Shown here piece after piece: positions 32,133 through 41,034 of a DNA stretch of 64,000 nucleotides. A model generated the notes under the pieces. That model was given only the letters and a program-made list of their open reading frames with translations. It ran no database searches and was not told the origin of the DNA. Position 1 is the first letter of the stretch. Every line of letters begins with the position of its first letter. The position numbers and the translations under genes are program-made. The stretch is from an uncultured Chloracidobacterium sp. (GTDB taxonomy: Bacteria > Acidobacteriota > Blastocatellia > Pyrinomonadales > Pyrinomonadaceae), in NCBI GenBank assembly GCA_937941715.1, contig CALDGX010000006.1, forward strand, positions 20,011-84,010, in the 5' to 3' direction.

Positions 32133-32168
32133 TAAAAGCGGCGAAGGCATTCTGAAATCCTTCGCCGC
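32133..32168 (-). terminator. Intrinsic terminator for the 32190-33449 gene
   Basis: A perfect ten-bp stem (GCGGCGAAGG against CCTTCGCCGC) with an 11-base loop, followed on the - strand by TTTTAAT. It lies in the 126-base gap shared with the convergent ypdA gene. Confidence 0.8.
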
Positions 32169-32189
32169 AACCAATTGTGAAACCGATAA

Positions 32190-33449
32190 TTATTGCTTAT
32201 CGGCCTTGACGGTCCTGACCATTACTTTCTGATTTTGAAACCTCTCCGCGATATTGGCAGGGTTGATCTCATAGGTTGTGACATCAAAGGTCTCATCAGC
32301 ATTGCCTCCGACGGTCTGTGTCCACTTATAGGGCAGCTGCACTCCGCCAACCGACCGATAGTCCGAAAACTTAACGCTGTACTCAGCCGTCGCCGAGGCC
32401 GGAGCGTCCAGCGTCCGGGTAAATATCATTGCACCCTTCGTGGTATCGCCGCCCTTCGGGGCTTCGGCCTTGAACTTGATCACATTCGGCATTTGGTGTC
32501 CGGTGTAATTCATCATTACCGGCAGATTTGACGATCTGCTCAGAAATATCTTGTATGCCGTGCCGCCAAATTCCGCGATCACGATGTTGCAGGCCGTGCC
32601 GTCAACATCCGCTTCGCCGCCAAATGTATAGCTAACGTCCATCCCTTGCGGCGGGGTCATAAGCAGCCCCAGCGTGAGTCTGAGCATCTCGTTTTGTCTC
32701 ATCGCTCCATGGTGGTCGCCCGCGATCTGTTTTTCGAAGACCATCTGCTTGCCGTCGCCGACCCACTTCAGGTTGTCGCTGCCATCGACTCGCTTAACGA
32801 CGACTGTCTTGCCGTCGGTAGTCGTAAATTCGGCAGTTCCACTCTCTTTAGCGATTTTCAGCTTCTTCTCGGCGTCAGCACCGTTGAGTTCCTCGACCGT
32901 TCCGTCCGGCTTTTTAATGATTATGCGGGTAACCTTGTCGCCGGCATTGCCGCCATCCGCTTCGATGACCTTGTCGGCTTCGGCACCGGTGAGCTCTTTG
33001 ACGGTTCCGTCATCTTTCTTGATGATGATCCGCCTCTCGCTGCCGTTACCTTCGGCATTAACGTCGACTTTCATCGTTTGTGGCGAGCCGCCGACGACCA
33101 CGACATCCACCTGTTTGGTTATCTGCGGGCCATCGCCACCGGTGCCGTCGTCTTTGCCGAGTTTCATCATTCTCATCAGCTTGTCGGGAAGCTGCAACGC
33201 GATCTCGGTCTCGCCATCTTCAGTTCGGGCGACGCCGTCAACGCTGAACGTCTTTGTTGTCCGGCCCTTAATGACCATACTCTGCACATTCGCAATCGCT
33301 GCGTCGCCGCCGATCGCGATACGTGCCTTTCGGACCAATTCAAGAGCCTTCTCGTCCGACTTGAATTTCGCACCGGCCTTTTCGACCAATGTCCCCAATC
33401 CAACAAAAAACACTGAAACACTTAAGATCGTAATGATAAATCTTTTCAT
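32190..33449 (-). CDS. Secreted protein with an internal duplicated motif, divergent from a two-component system
   Basis: A 419-residue exported protein. Seen: a signal peptide ending VEKAGA, a front part reminiscent of LolA-like lipoprotein-carrier domains (ALELVRKARIAIGGDAAIANVQSMVIKGR), then two copies of a roughly 35-residue unit, RRIIIKKDDGTVKELTGAEAD and TRIIIKKPDGTVEELNGADAE, and a long beta-rich C-terminal half (SYTFGGEADVDGTACNIVIAEF, YSVKFSDYRSVGGVQLPYKW). The last part fits the curved sheet of outer-membrane lipoprotein-sorting proteins. Function unproven. It is divergent from the sensor kinase at 33721, so it is a plausible target. Confidence 0.75.
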   Translation of the reverse strand: MKRFIITILSVSVFFVGLGTLVEKAGAKFKSDEKALELVRKARIAIGGDAAIANVQSMVIKGRTTKTFSVDGVARTEDGETEIALQLPDKLMRMMKLGKDDGTGGDGPQITKQVDVVVVGGSPQTMKVDVNAEGNGSERRIIIKKDDGTVKELTGAEADKVIEADGGNAGDKVTRIIIKKPDGTVEELNGADAEKKLKIAKESGTAEFTTTDGKTVVVKRVDGSDNLKWVGDGKQMVFEKQIAGDHHGAMRQNEMLRLTLGLLMTPPQGMDVSYTFGGEADVDGTACNIVIAEFGGTAYKIFLSRSSNLPVMMNYTGHQMPNVIKFKAEAPKGGDTTKGAMIFTRTLDAPASATAEYSVKFSDYRSVGGVQLPYKWTQTVGGNADETFDVTTYEINPANIAERFQNQKVMVRTVKADKQ

Positions 33450-33584
33450 AACTTGCCTCCGGAACCTTTAATATAGGCGAACGAGATCAAACCGAATGAT
33501 ACTTCATTTTGGAGGAAGCACGTAATCGCAGCTTCGATGCTCGTTCGACATCATGGATCATAGCCGCATCTCAAAGCAGAGTGA

Positions 33585-33665
33585 TTAAGATAACGCAAAG
33601 AAATTGTTAAGAATGTAAAATGTGCGAAAAGTCTATTGTTTGTGATTTGCCGATAGTTGCATAAT
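33585..33665 (+). promoter_or_regulatory. Candidate promoter and direct repeats ahead of the two-component genes
   Basis: TTGTTT (33636-33641), an 18-base spacer and CATAAT (33660-33665) lie about 55 bases before the kinase ATG. Upstream, TTAAGA occurs at 33585 and 33607, exactly 22 bases (two helical turns) apart, as expected for a tandem-binding response regulator. A CGTTAG/CTAACG dyad follows at 33679-33703. Confidence 0.4.
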
Positions 33666-33720
33666 GCCTTTTGGAGTTCGTTAGCCGTTTAATTGGACTA
33701 ACGCCGGACCCAGGTCGAAC

Positions 33721-35568
33721 ATGAAACGTTATTGGAGCAATCTTGCCGTTTTCGCCTGCCTCGCTGCAATTCTGGCGGTGATTGGCGGCCTGCAGTACCG
33801 TTGGCTTAGCCGTATCAATGACTCCGACGGCGAAAAGGCCAAAAAGCGGGTTACTGAACAGGCTGAGCGTTTTGCGTCGGACTTCAACCGCGAGATACAG
33901 GGCGCGTATTTTAATTTTCAGACCGATGCCGATACATGGCGGACCGGCGATTGGAAGCAGTTCAATGATCGTTATGATTTCTGGCGGGAAAAGACCGCAT
34001 ATCCTGAACTAATTCGAGACTTTTTTTTCTTTCCGAACGATCAGGTATCTGGGCCGATCAGATATGACTGGCAGTCTCGTTCATTCATTCCGACCGAACT
34101 CACCGATGAACTGCGTGGCCTTAGGTCGGAATTCAGCGACGACGCGAAATTTAAGCCCGTCCTTAGCGACGTGTTTTCGTTGGCACTGCCGATCCACGAT
34201 GTCAATCGAACATCGGAAAGGATAATGATCCGCACGGAGCGTCCGGTGGTTGAGACCGACGTGAAGATCCCGCCAAAGTTTGGATTTCTGTTGATTCGGC
34301 TCGATCCTGTCACGGTGAAAGAAAAACTGCTTCCGGACCTGGTTGCGAAGTACTTCGGTGACGGCGAGTTCAACGCTGCCGTGTTAGATGCCTCGGGAGA
34401 AAGCGTATTCAAAAAACTTAACGGCGATGCGGTCGACGCCGAAATGCCGTTGATCGACCTCTCGCCCGGCAATTTCGTCTTTTTCGCCAATCGTGATCTC
34501 ATGCGGACGATCGAGGGTGAAAAGCGTCCCGGCGTGGTTGTTAGTTCAAGGATCGAAACGCATTCGATGACCAAGGTGCCGGAATCCGCCGGCGACGAAC
34601 GATCGCTGAAGATCGAGGTGAATCGTGATGCGGGGAGGCGTACGGCGGTCTTTACGGCAACTACGGACACGAAAGGCAATACGGCCGGGCCGTGGAGGCT
34701 GCGCGTGCAGCATTCGTCGGGTTCATTAGATGGGTATCTGACGTCGACGTTTAGGCGAAGTATGGCCGTCGGGTTTGGCCTGTTGTTCCTGCTGGCGGCC
34801 GCGGTCGTTGCCATAATAATTTCGGCTCAGCGTGCCAAACTCCTCGCTCAGCGTCAGGTCGACTTCGTTTCGAGCGTCTCGCACGAGTTTCGAACTCCGT
34901 TGGCGGTAATATCGTCTGCGGGCGAGAATCTGGCCGACGGTGTGACAAATGAGACCGCGCAAGTTTCTCGATACGGCGAACTGATCAAATCCGAAAGCCG
35001 AAAGCTTTCGTCGATGGTCGAACAGATACTTGAGTTTGCCGGAGCCAACTCCGGCCGTCAGAGGTATAATTTTGCGGATGTTGCCGTCGCAGACGTTATC
35101 GGCCAGGCGATACTGGAGTGTCGGCCGTTACTGGATGAAAAAGGGATAACGGTCCGCCCAGAGATCAGTAGTTCACTGCCGGCCATCAAAGGCGATAAGA
35201 ATGCTCTCAGCATCGCTATCCAAAACTTGATCGGCAATGCCGCAAAATACAGCAGCGGCGGAAGTTGGATCGGCATTTCGGCTGAAGGATCGGGTGATAC
35301 GGTTCAGATTGCGGTCGAAGACCAAGGGCTCGGTATGTCGAAGAGTGATCTTCGACAGGCGTTTGAACCATTTTTTCGTTCGAAGCAGGTAGTCGAAGCT
35401 CAGATCCACGGAAACGGTCTCGGGCTGAGTTTGGTAAAGAAGATAGTCGAGGCTCACGGCGGCCGTGTTTCGGCATCCAGCGAATTAGGCAAAGGCAGCC
35501 GATTTACGATCGTATTGCCGGTCGAAAATGCACCACAAACGCCGCTGGTCGAGTACGACCATCCGTGA
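33721..35568 (+). CDS. Membrane-bound sensor histidine kinase
   Basis: A 615-residue sensor kinase. Seen: a transmembrane helix at residues 7-29, a long periplasmic sensor region (about 30-340, no recognised domain), a second membrane helix (about 344-367), a HisKA domain with H388 in SVSHEFRTPLA, and a HATPase domain with the N box IQNLIGNAAKYS, G1 VEDQGLGMS and G2 GNGLGLSLVKKIVEAHGG. There is no HAMP domain between the membrane helix and HisKA, which is unusual for this layout. The response regulator follows 28 bases later. The signal is unknown. Confidence 0.93.
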   Translation: MKRYWSNLAVFACLAAILAVIGGLQYRWLSRINDSDGEKAKKRVTEQAERFASDFNREIQGAYFNFQTDADTWRTGDWKQFNDRYDFWREKTAYPELIRDFFFFPNDQVSGPIRYDWQSRSFIPTELTDELRGLRSEFSDDAKFKPVLSDVFSLALPIHDVNRTSERIMIRTERPVVETDVKIPPKFGFLLIRLDPVTVKEKLLPDLVAKYFGDGEFNAAVLDASGESVFKKLNGDAVDAEMPLIDLSPGNFVFFANRDLMRTIEGEKRPGVVVSSRIETHSMTKVPESAGDERSLKIEVNRDAGRRTAVFTATTDTKGNTAGPWRLRVQHSSGSLDGYLTSTFRRSMAVGFGLLFLLAAAVVAIIISAQRAKLLAQRQVDFVSSVSHEFRTPLAVISSAGENLADGVTNETAQVSRYGELIKSESRKLSSMVEQILEFAGANSGRQRYNFADVAVADVIGQAILECRPLLDEKGITVRPEISSSLPAIKGDKNALSIAIQNLIGNAAKYSSGGSWIGISAEGSGDTVQIAVEDQGLGMSKSDLRQAFEPFFRSKQVVEAQIHGNGLGLSLVKKIVEAHGGRVSASSELGKGSRFTIVLPVENAPQTPLVEYDHP

Positions 35569-35596
35569 TCGTTGATTTGCGCCGAGACGCCAAAGT

Positions 35597-36280
35597 ATGA
35601 AGATATTGCTCGTCGAAGACGAACCCGGACTAATTCTAACCCTCACCGACCGACTGATCAGCGAGGGTTTTGAAGTGGAATCCGCGACTGACGGAAAGGC
35701 CGGGTTCGATGCAGCTCTCGCCAGTAGTTTTGACCTCATAATCCTCGACGTGATGCTGCCCAAAAAGAACGGATATGACGTGGCACGCGACCTGAGGCAA
35801 AAGGGAATTGACACGCCGATCCTTATCCTGACGGCAAAAGGCGAGACGATCGACAAGGTGCTCGGGCTAAAACTCGGCGCCGATGATTATCTGACCAAAC
35901 CCTTCGAGATGCTCGAACTGCTGGCGCGGATCGAAGCACTGCTGCGACGATACTCAAATCCGGCAAACGGTTCGACAGCCGAGATATTTCGTTTCGGAGG
36001 GATCTCGATCGACTTTAGGCGTGCCGAGGTTTTGAAGGCAGGCGACCGGATCGATCTGTCCGCGATGGAATTCAAGCTGCTGCATTACCTGATCGAAAAT
36101 CAAGGGAATGTGCATACCCGCGACCAGTTGCTCGACGCCGTTTGGGGCTATGACGCGATGCCCACGACCCGGACCGTGGATGTGCATATTGCGTGGCTTC
36201 GTCAGAAACTGGAAGAGAATCCGCGACATCCACAGTTCATACAGACTGTTCACGGCCTAGGCTACAAGTTCGTATTGTGA
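35597..36280 (+). CDS. OmpR/PhoB-family response regulator
   Basis: A 227-residue transcription regulator. Seen: receiver domain with the acidic pocket (VEDEPG), phospho-acceptor D51 in ILDVMLP, and K101 in YLTKPFEM; C-terminal winged-helix domain (VLKAGDRIDLSAMEFKLLHYLIENQGNVHTRDQLLDAVWG ... TRTVDVHIAWLRQKLE). Length and spacing are standard. It forms an operon with the kinase at 33721 and its tail overlaps the convergent gene's stop by 19 bases. The target genes are unknown; the divergent secreted-protein gene and the operon itself are candidates. Confidence 0.94.
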   Translation: MKILLVEDEPGLILTLTDRLISEGFEVESATDGKAGFDAALASSFDLIILDVMLPKKNGYDVARDLRQKGIDTPILILTAKGETIDKVLGLKLGADDYLTKPFEMLELLARIEALLRRYSNPANGSTAEIFRFGGISIDFRRAEVLKAGDRIDLSAMEFKLLHYLIENQGNVHTRDQLLDAVWGYDAMPTTRTVDVHIAWLRQKLEENPRHPQFIQTVHGLGYKFVL

Positions 36281-36930
36281 GGGATCACATACAGTGTGAT
36301 CGCGGCAAAATGAATAATGCTGCCGGCGAGTATGAAGATGTGAAAAATGGCGTGATGATGCTTGATGCTCTTCCATGGAAAGAAGATGACTCCGAGCGAA
36401 TAGGCCACGCCGCCTGCGATCGTTAGTGCGACCGGAACGACGCCCAGGACCTGCAGCAGCGGCTGAACCGCAAATACCCCAAGCCAGCCCATAACAAGAT
36501 AGGACAAAACGTTTAAAGCCGGCCAGCGATCGCGAATGATAAGTTTGATCACAATGCCGATAACCGCAAATGCCCACACCGCCGCAAGCAGGTTGCGGCC
36601 AAAATCGTCGGTCGCGATCACTAGCCCAAATGGGGTGTAGCTGCCGGCTATCAGCAAATATATGCAGCAATGGTCGACGATCTGAAGGTTTTTCTTTGCC
36701 CTGTGAGATACCACGCTGTGATACGCGGTCGAGGCTCCGTATAGCACAACCAGCGAGACACCATAAACGATGCTACCAATTATGACGATCGGGTCGCCGC
36801 GGAGCCACGAAAGCGTGACAAGGGTCAAGAACCCGAGGAGGCTCAGCAAGAATCCAAACCCGTGCGTAAGCGTGTTGGCAAACTCCTCGACCGGAAGTTC
36901 ATATAGGTGGTTTTTGATCCGCTTGGTCAT
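36262..36930 (-). CDS. Hemolysin III / PAQR family membrane protein (TrhA-like)
   Basis: A 222-residue inner-membrane protein with seven hydrophobic segments. Seen: ELPVEEFANTLTHGFGFLLSLLGFL, then YGASTAYHSVVSHRAKKNLQIVDHCCIYLLIAGSYTPF, and near the end IKHHHAIFHIFILAGSIIHFAAI. The conserved Ser, His and Asp in these three blocks form the zinc site of PAQR proteins. Known: bacterial members (TrhA) modulate membrane fluidity and unsaturated fatty-acid balance; haemolysis is not generally proven. It overlaps the response regulator by 19 bases at the 3' ends. Confidence 0.9.
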   Translation of the reverse strand: MTKRIKNHLYELPVEEFANTLTHGFGFLLSLLGFLTLVTLSWLRGDPIVIIGSIVYGVSLVVLYGASTAYHSVVSHRAKKNLQIVDHCCIYLLIAGSYTPFGLVIATDDFGRNLLAAVWAFAVIGIVIKLIIRDRWPALNVLSYLVMGWLGVFAVQPLLQVLGVVPVALTIAGGVAYSLGVIFFPWKSIKHHHAIFHIFILAGSIIHFAAITLYVIPHNTNL

Positions 36931-36989
36931 CTTACACCTGAAATGTTATCAAACAATCACGGGTTCGAATGTAAGATTTTTGTCGTGAA

Positions 36990-38432
36990 TTAAATTATTT
37001 CACCATCGCCTGCCGACCGGTGTCGGCGGGCTACGCCTGTACGATAGGCGGCCTCCTCGACGCGTGCCGCGACCGCCTCGCCGACGCGGCGGTCAAAAAC
37101 CGACGGGATAATGTAATCCGGATGCAGTTCGTCAGGCCCAATGATCTCGGCGATAGCGTGAGCGGCCGCGAGTTTCATCTCCTCATTGATGCGGGACGCC
37201 CGGCAATTCAGCGCTCCGCGAAAAATACCCGGGAAGCACAATACATTGTTGATCTGGTTGGGGTAATCCGAACGGCCGGTCGCCATAACAGCAACGTGCC
37301 CGACGGCATCCTCCGGCATTATCTCGGGTGTCGGATTGGACATAGCAAACACTATCGGGTCCTTGGCCATATTGGCGAGATCATTGACATCGATCACGCC
37401 CGGGGCCGAAAGTCCGAAGAATACGTCCGCGCCTTTGATCACTTCGTGGATCGTACCCTGTTCATTTCCCGGGTTGGTATTGCGGGCGTACCAATCCTTT
37501 ACCCAGTTCATGTTCTCCTTACGGCCGTTGAAGATCGCACCGGTCGTATCGCAGCCGATTATATTCTTTACGCCGGCCGCCATTACGATCTTGGAACATG
37601 CAACGCCCGCGGCGCCAATGCCGTTAACGACGACCTTAACATCCTCCATTTTCTTGCCAACGATCTTTAAGGCGTTGATCAGGGCGGCGAGCACAACCAC
37701 CGCGGTGCCGTGCTGGTCGTCATGAAAGACCGGTATATCCAATTCCTCCTTGAGTCGGTCCTCGATCTCGAAACAACGCGGGGCCGAGATATCCTCAAGG
37801 TTGATGCCGCCAAAGGCGACCGAAATATTCTTAATGGTCTCGATGATCTCGTGCGGGTCCTTGGTATTAAGGCATATCGGGAAGGCGTCAACGCCGCCGA
37901 ACTCCTTGAAAAGCTGACATTTGCCTTCCATGACCGGCATTGCGGCGGCCGGGCCGATATCGCCGAGGCCGAGAACAGCAGTCCCGTCTGAAACGACGGC
38001 GACGGTGTTCTTCTTGATGGTCAGGTTAAAGGCCTTTTCGGGGTCCTTCGCGATCGCCTGACAAACGCGTGCGACACCCGGAGTGTAAGCCATCGATAGG
38101 TCCGACCTGGTTTTCAATTGCATCTTCGATGCGACCTCGATCTTGCCGCCGAGATGCATCAAAAATGTGCGGTCAGAGACATTTACCACGTCGACGCCGT
38201 CGATATCTCGAACCGACTCGACGATCTGCTGCGAGTGCGACTCGCTGGCCGCATTGACCGTGATATCACGTATCAGGAAGTCTTTTCCGACGCTAACGAT
38301 ATCGATGCCCTCGATGTCGCCGCCGGCCTTGCCGATGGCGGTGGTTATCTCACCGAGTTTCCCGGGGCGATTGTGGATGCGAACACGAAGAGTAAGGCTG
38401 TAACTTGCGTTAGGTGTTGGTGTATGGCTCAT
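36990..38432 (-). CDS. NAD-dependent malic enzyme with N-terminal ACT domain
   Basis: A 480-residue oxidative decarboxylase converting malate to pyruvate. Seen: an N-terminal ACT domain (residues 8-85, LTLRVRIHNRPGKLGEITTAIGKAGGDIEGID), the malic-enzyme start SMAYTPGVARVCQAI, the catalytic EDISAPRCFEIEDRL and FHDDQHGTAVVVLAAL, and the dinucleotide loop VNGIGAAGVACSKI. The ACT domain, absent in classical malic enzymes, suggests allosteric control by a small ligand such as an amino acid. NAD versus NADP preference is from family habit, not from a read residue. Confidence 0.92.
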   Translation of the reverse strand: MSHTPTPNASYSLTLRVRIHNRPGKLGEITTAIGKAGGDIEGIDIVSVGKDFLIRDITVNAASESHSQQIVESVRDIDGVDVVNVSDRTFLMHLGGKIEVASKMQLKTRSDLSMAYTPGVARVCQAIAKDPEKAFNLTIKKNTVAVVSDGTAVLGLGDIGPAAAMPVMEGKCQLFKEFGGVDAFPICLNTKDPHEIIETIKNISVAFGGINLEDISAPRCFEIEDRLKEELDIPVFHDDQHGTAVVVLAALINALKIVGKKMEDVKVVVNGIGAAGVACSKIVMAAGVKNIIGCDTTGAIFNGRKENMNWVKDWYARNTNPGNEQGTIHEVIKGADVFFGLSAPGVIDVNDLANMAKDPIVFAMSNPTPEIMPEDAVGHVAVMATGRSDYPNQINNVLCFPGIFRGALNCRASRINEEMKLAAAHAIAEIIGPDELHPDYIIPSVFDRRVGEAVAARVEEAAYRTGVARRHRSAGDGEII

Positions 38433-38546
38433 ATAATGCGGTCGTCGTTTCGATCGCGCCGGGATCGAAATGTGTTAGACCACGAATAGAAAAGTATGAC
38501 GAAAAACTCGGTTGAGGGCAAATTCGCCGCCGCGGGCATGGCGTAA

Positions 38547-39176
38547 TCAAGCGATCGGCCTGATGTGGGTACGATACACGCCTAATATCTCAATGTGGTC
38601 GGCGGGCCGGCGGATGTTATTTTCGTCATCCTTATCCGAACTCGATCTTAGTTCAATATCCGAACCTGCACGGTAATATTTTCGAAGGTAAGTCGCGTTG
38701 CCGTCGACGACCGCGGCGACGATCGTACCGTCACGCACGAACTTCCTCAGTTCGATCAGCGCGATGTCATCCTCCTTTATACCGGAGTTTTCCAGTGCAT
38801 CGTCAACTACGCGAAATGCACGGATACGTTCGGCGGTCTGGTAACCCAATATGAACTCAGGGAGAATGACAGGCTGCATTTCCCAAGGTTCACGGTTATG
38901 TCCGTATGGGGCGTCCAGCCATTCGATATGAACGCCGCCAGACGCTGCATTGTTGGATCTTGATCGTGTGACCTCGATCGAGAAATGGCCGTCGACTCGA
39001 TCTCGCGTCAACAGTCCCTGTGATTCAAGTTCTGAAACTATCCGCTCTACACCGCCTCTTGAACTCAATCCAAAATTCCGTGCGATCATCGAATACGACG
39101 GCCGATAGCCGTGCGAATCGATGAAACCCGTGATGAACTCAAGGACCTCACGCTGGCGTCGCGTTCGAGCATGCAT
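38547..39176 (-). CDS. LexA-like protein with both autocleavage residues replaced
   Basis: A 209-residue protein with a LexA-type winged helix (RQREVLEFITGFIDSHGYRPSYSMIARNFGLSS) and a S24/LexA-like C-terminal domain. In LexA the self-cleaving pair is Ser in G-x-S-M and Lys in E-V-T-V-K-R. Here the aligned sites are D125-D126-A127-L128 and A161-T-Y-L164-R, so Ser has become Ala and Lys has become Leu. The usual Ala-Gly cleavage site is not obvious. The protein should therefore bind DNA but not self-cleave after DNA damage. It is divergent from hflX with 105 bases between. No SOS box can be identified from one genome segment. Confidence 0.85.
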   Translation of the reverse strand: MHARTRRQREVLEFITGFIDSHGYRPSYSMIARNFGLSSRGGVERIVSELESQGLLTRDRVDGHFSIEVTRSRSNNAASGGVHIEWLDAPYGHNREPWEMQPVILPEFILGYQTAERIRAFRVVDDALENSGIKEDDIALIELRKFVRDGTIVAAVVDGNATYLRKYYRAGSDIELRSSSDKDDENNIRRPADHIEILGVYRTHIRPIA

Positions 39177-39252
39177 AACGTGGATTGTATCACCGACATA
39201 TCCAGATTTGTCACGAGGGCCATTCGCGGCCGCAACAAAGACTGCGGCAGAG

Positions 39253-39261
39253 TGCTATAAT
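39253..39261 (+). promoter_or_regulatory. Extended -10 promoter for hflX
   Basis: TGCTATAAT: TG, one base, then a perfect TATAAT (39256-39261). No clear -35, as expected for extended -10 promoters. Transcription would start near 39268, leaving about 14 bases that contain GGAGG (39274-39278) before the hflX start. Confidence 0.5.
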
Positions 39262-39281
39262 TAGCGTTTGCACGGAGGTTT

Positions 39282-41027
39282 TTGGAAATTAGTATAGTTC
39301 ACGGATTTACTCGCGGCCTGAAGCACAACCAGCTGAAACGTATCGAAAAACTCGGTACCAGGAGAGTTGCGCCCGATACGATCGTTTCGCCGGAGCTTGC
39401 GCGTCAGATGTCCGAGATATCGCACGAGACGGGGCGGCAGGTCGGCGTGTTGATCAACCGCAAGGGGCAGATCGAATATGTCATGGTCGGAACGGCAAAG
39501 GGCATTGAATTGCCCGATTTTGGCCGTGCTCGTGTATCGGAAGACCGATTTCGCGGACTTCGCTGTGTGCACACGCACCTTTTGGGCGAAAAGCTGACCC
39601 AGGACGACCTTACCGATCTCGCCCTGCTTCGGTTGGACCTGATGTCGATAGTACAGGTCGAACGAAAGGACGGGTTGCCCGGACTAGTCTATTCGGCCCA
39701 CCTCGTGCCGACTAACGCTGAGAACCTCGAGGCGGAATCGCAGTCGCTGCCGTACGCATTCCTTGAGCCGAATATCCCGTCGCAGTTGGACACCGATTTC
39801 ATCGCGTTGATCAATTCCCTCGAGGACGAAATGGCGCGCATCCGGTTGACCGCACGTACACGGCAAACGGGACGCGATAGGGCGATCCTCGTCGGTGTGA
39901 CTACCGGAGACATTGAGTCGGCTGAGGAGTCGATCGCAGAGTTGAACGAGTTGGCATCATCGGCCGATGTGGTGATCCTGGACACGGTCATTCAGCGACG
40001 TCCGAAGATCGACCCGAAAACCGTCCTCGGTAAAGGCAAACTCGATGACCTCCTGATCCGATCAATGCGACTCGGGGCGGACATTCTGGTGTTTGATACC
40101 GAACTCTCGCCGGCGCAGGTTCGGAGCCTTAGTGATGCGACCGAATTGAAGGTGATCGACCGGCCGCAGCTGATCCTGGATATTTTCGCCCAAAGGGCCC
40201 AGAGCCGTGAAGGTAAGCTGCAGGTCGAACTCGCACAGCTTAAGTACTTATTGCCAAGGTTGGTCATCGGTCAAAACTCGGCCTTTTCACGATTGGCCGG
40301 CGGGATCGGCGGCCGCGGCCCCGGTGAAACCAAACTCGAGACCGATCGCCGCCGTGTCCGCGACCGGATAGCCCAGCTTGAACGACAGGTCGACAATCTC
40401 GGCCATCAGCGTCAGGAAAGGCGGAAAAAGCGTGTGCAGAAACATCTGCCGATCATTTCACTCGTCGGATATACAAATGCGGGCAAATCGACCCTGCTCA
40501 ATAGTTTGACCCAAAGCGACGTTTACGCTGAGAAAAAGATGTTCGCCACGCTCGACCCGACATCAAGGCGTTTAAGGCTGCCCTATGATCAGGAAGTGAT
40601 CATCAACGATACGGTCGGTTTTATTCGCGATCTGCCCGAGGCACTTGTCTCGGCGTTTCGGGCAACTCTCGAAGAGATCGCGGACAGCGACCTGTTGGTG
40701 CACGTCGTCGATGCGTCGAATCCGCGAGTGCTGCAGCAGATAGGATCGGTCGGAAAGATACTAGCTGACCTCGAGTACAATGAGATACCTCAGCTTATTG
40801 TTTTGAACAAATCGGATCTGGTCCCGGCGGGTGAACTCAGGCGATTATCACGGCAAATTGAGCTTGACAGTGGGATGCAATGCGTGGCAATTTCAGCTAT
40901 TCGCCGTGAATCTTTGCGGCCGATGGTCGAATCGATCGGAGAAATTATTACCGTGCCGCAGCCCGAATTCGGCGAGTCCCGCCACGCGGAATACGGCTCC
41001 GCCGGGGCGATCACGGCTGAAGCGTAA
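39282..41027 (+). CDS. hflX: Ribosome-associated GTPase HflX
   Basis: A 581-residue GTPase that splits stalled 70S ribosomes after stress. Seen: an N-terminal HflX domain (VVILDTVIQRRPKIDPKTVLGKGKLDDL), the helical linker GGRGPGETKLETDRRR, and a G domain with G1 GYTNAGKST (about residue 396), G3 DTVGF and G4 NKSD. The C-terminal domain is short. It is longer than E. coli HflX (426) because of an extra front domain of about 200 residues, a form seen in several phyla. The start is TTG 39282, only three bases after GGAGG, so it could be a few codons off. Confidence 0.92.
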   Translation: MEISIVHGFTRGLKHNQLKRIEKLGTRRVAPDTIVSPELARQMSEISHETGRQVGVLINRKGQIEYVMVGTAKGIELPDFGRARVSEDRFRGLRCVHTHLLGEKLTQDDLTDLALLRLDLMSIVQVERKDGLPGLVYSAHLVPTNAENLEAESQSLPYAFLEPNIPSQLDTDFIALINSLEDEMARIRLTARTRQTGRDRAILVGVTTGDIESAEESIAELNELASSADVVILDTVIQRRPKIDPKTVLGKGKLDDLLIRSMRLGADILVFDTELSPAQVRSLSDATELKVIDRPQLILDIFAQRAQSREGKLQVELAQLKYLLPRLVIGQNSAFSRLAGGIGGRGPGETKLETDRRRVRDRIAQLERQVDNLGHQRQERRKKRVQKHLPIISLVGYTNAGKSTLLNSLTQSDVYAEKKMFATLDPTSRRLRLPYDQEVIINDTVGFIRDLPEALVSAFRATLEEIADSDLLVHVVDASNPRVLQQIGSVGKILADLEYNEIPQLIVLNKSDLVPAGELRRLSRQIELDSGMQCVAISAIRRESLRPMVESIGEIITVPQPEFGESRHAEYGSAGAITAEA

Positions 41028-41034
41028 CATATAC

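Noticed and set aside
32646..33471. Two long + strand frames (over 250 codons) opposite the 32190-33449 gene.
   Set aside because: They read as antisense of a gene with signal peptide, repeat and terminator; composition (Ser/Pro/Leu- or Asp/His-rich) is not protein-like.
36955..36985. GGGTTCGAAT, which resembles the T-arm of a tRNA.
   Set aside because: No matching acceptor, anticodon or D-arm stems can be folded around it.
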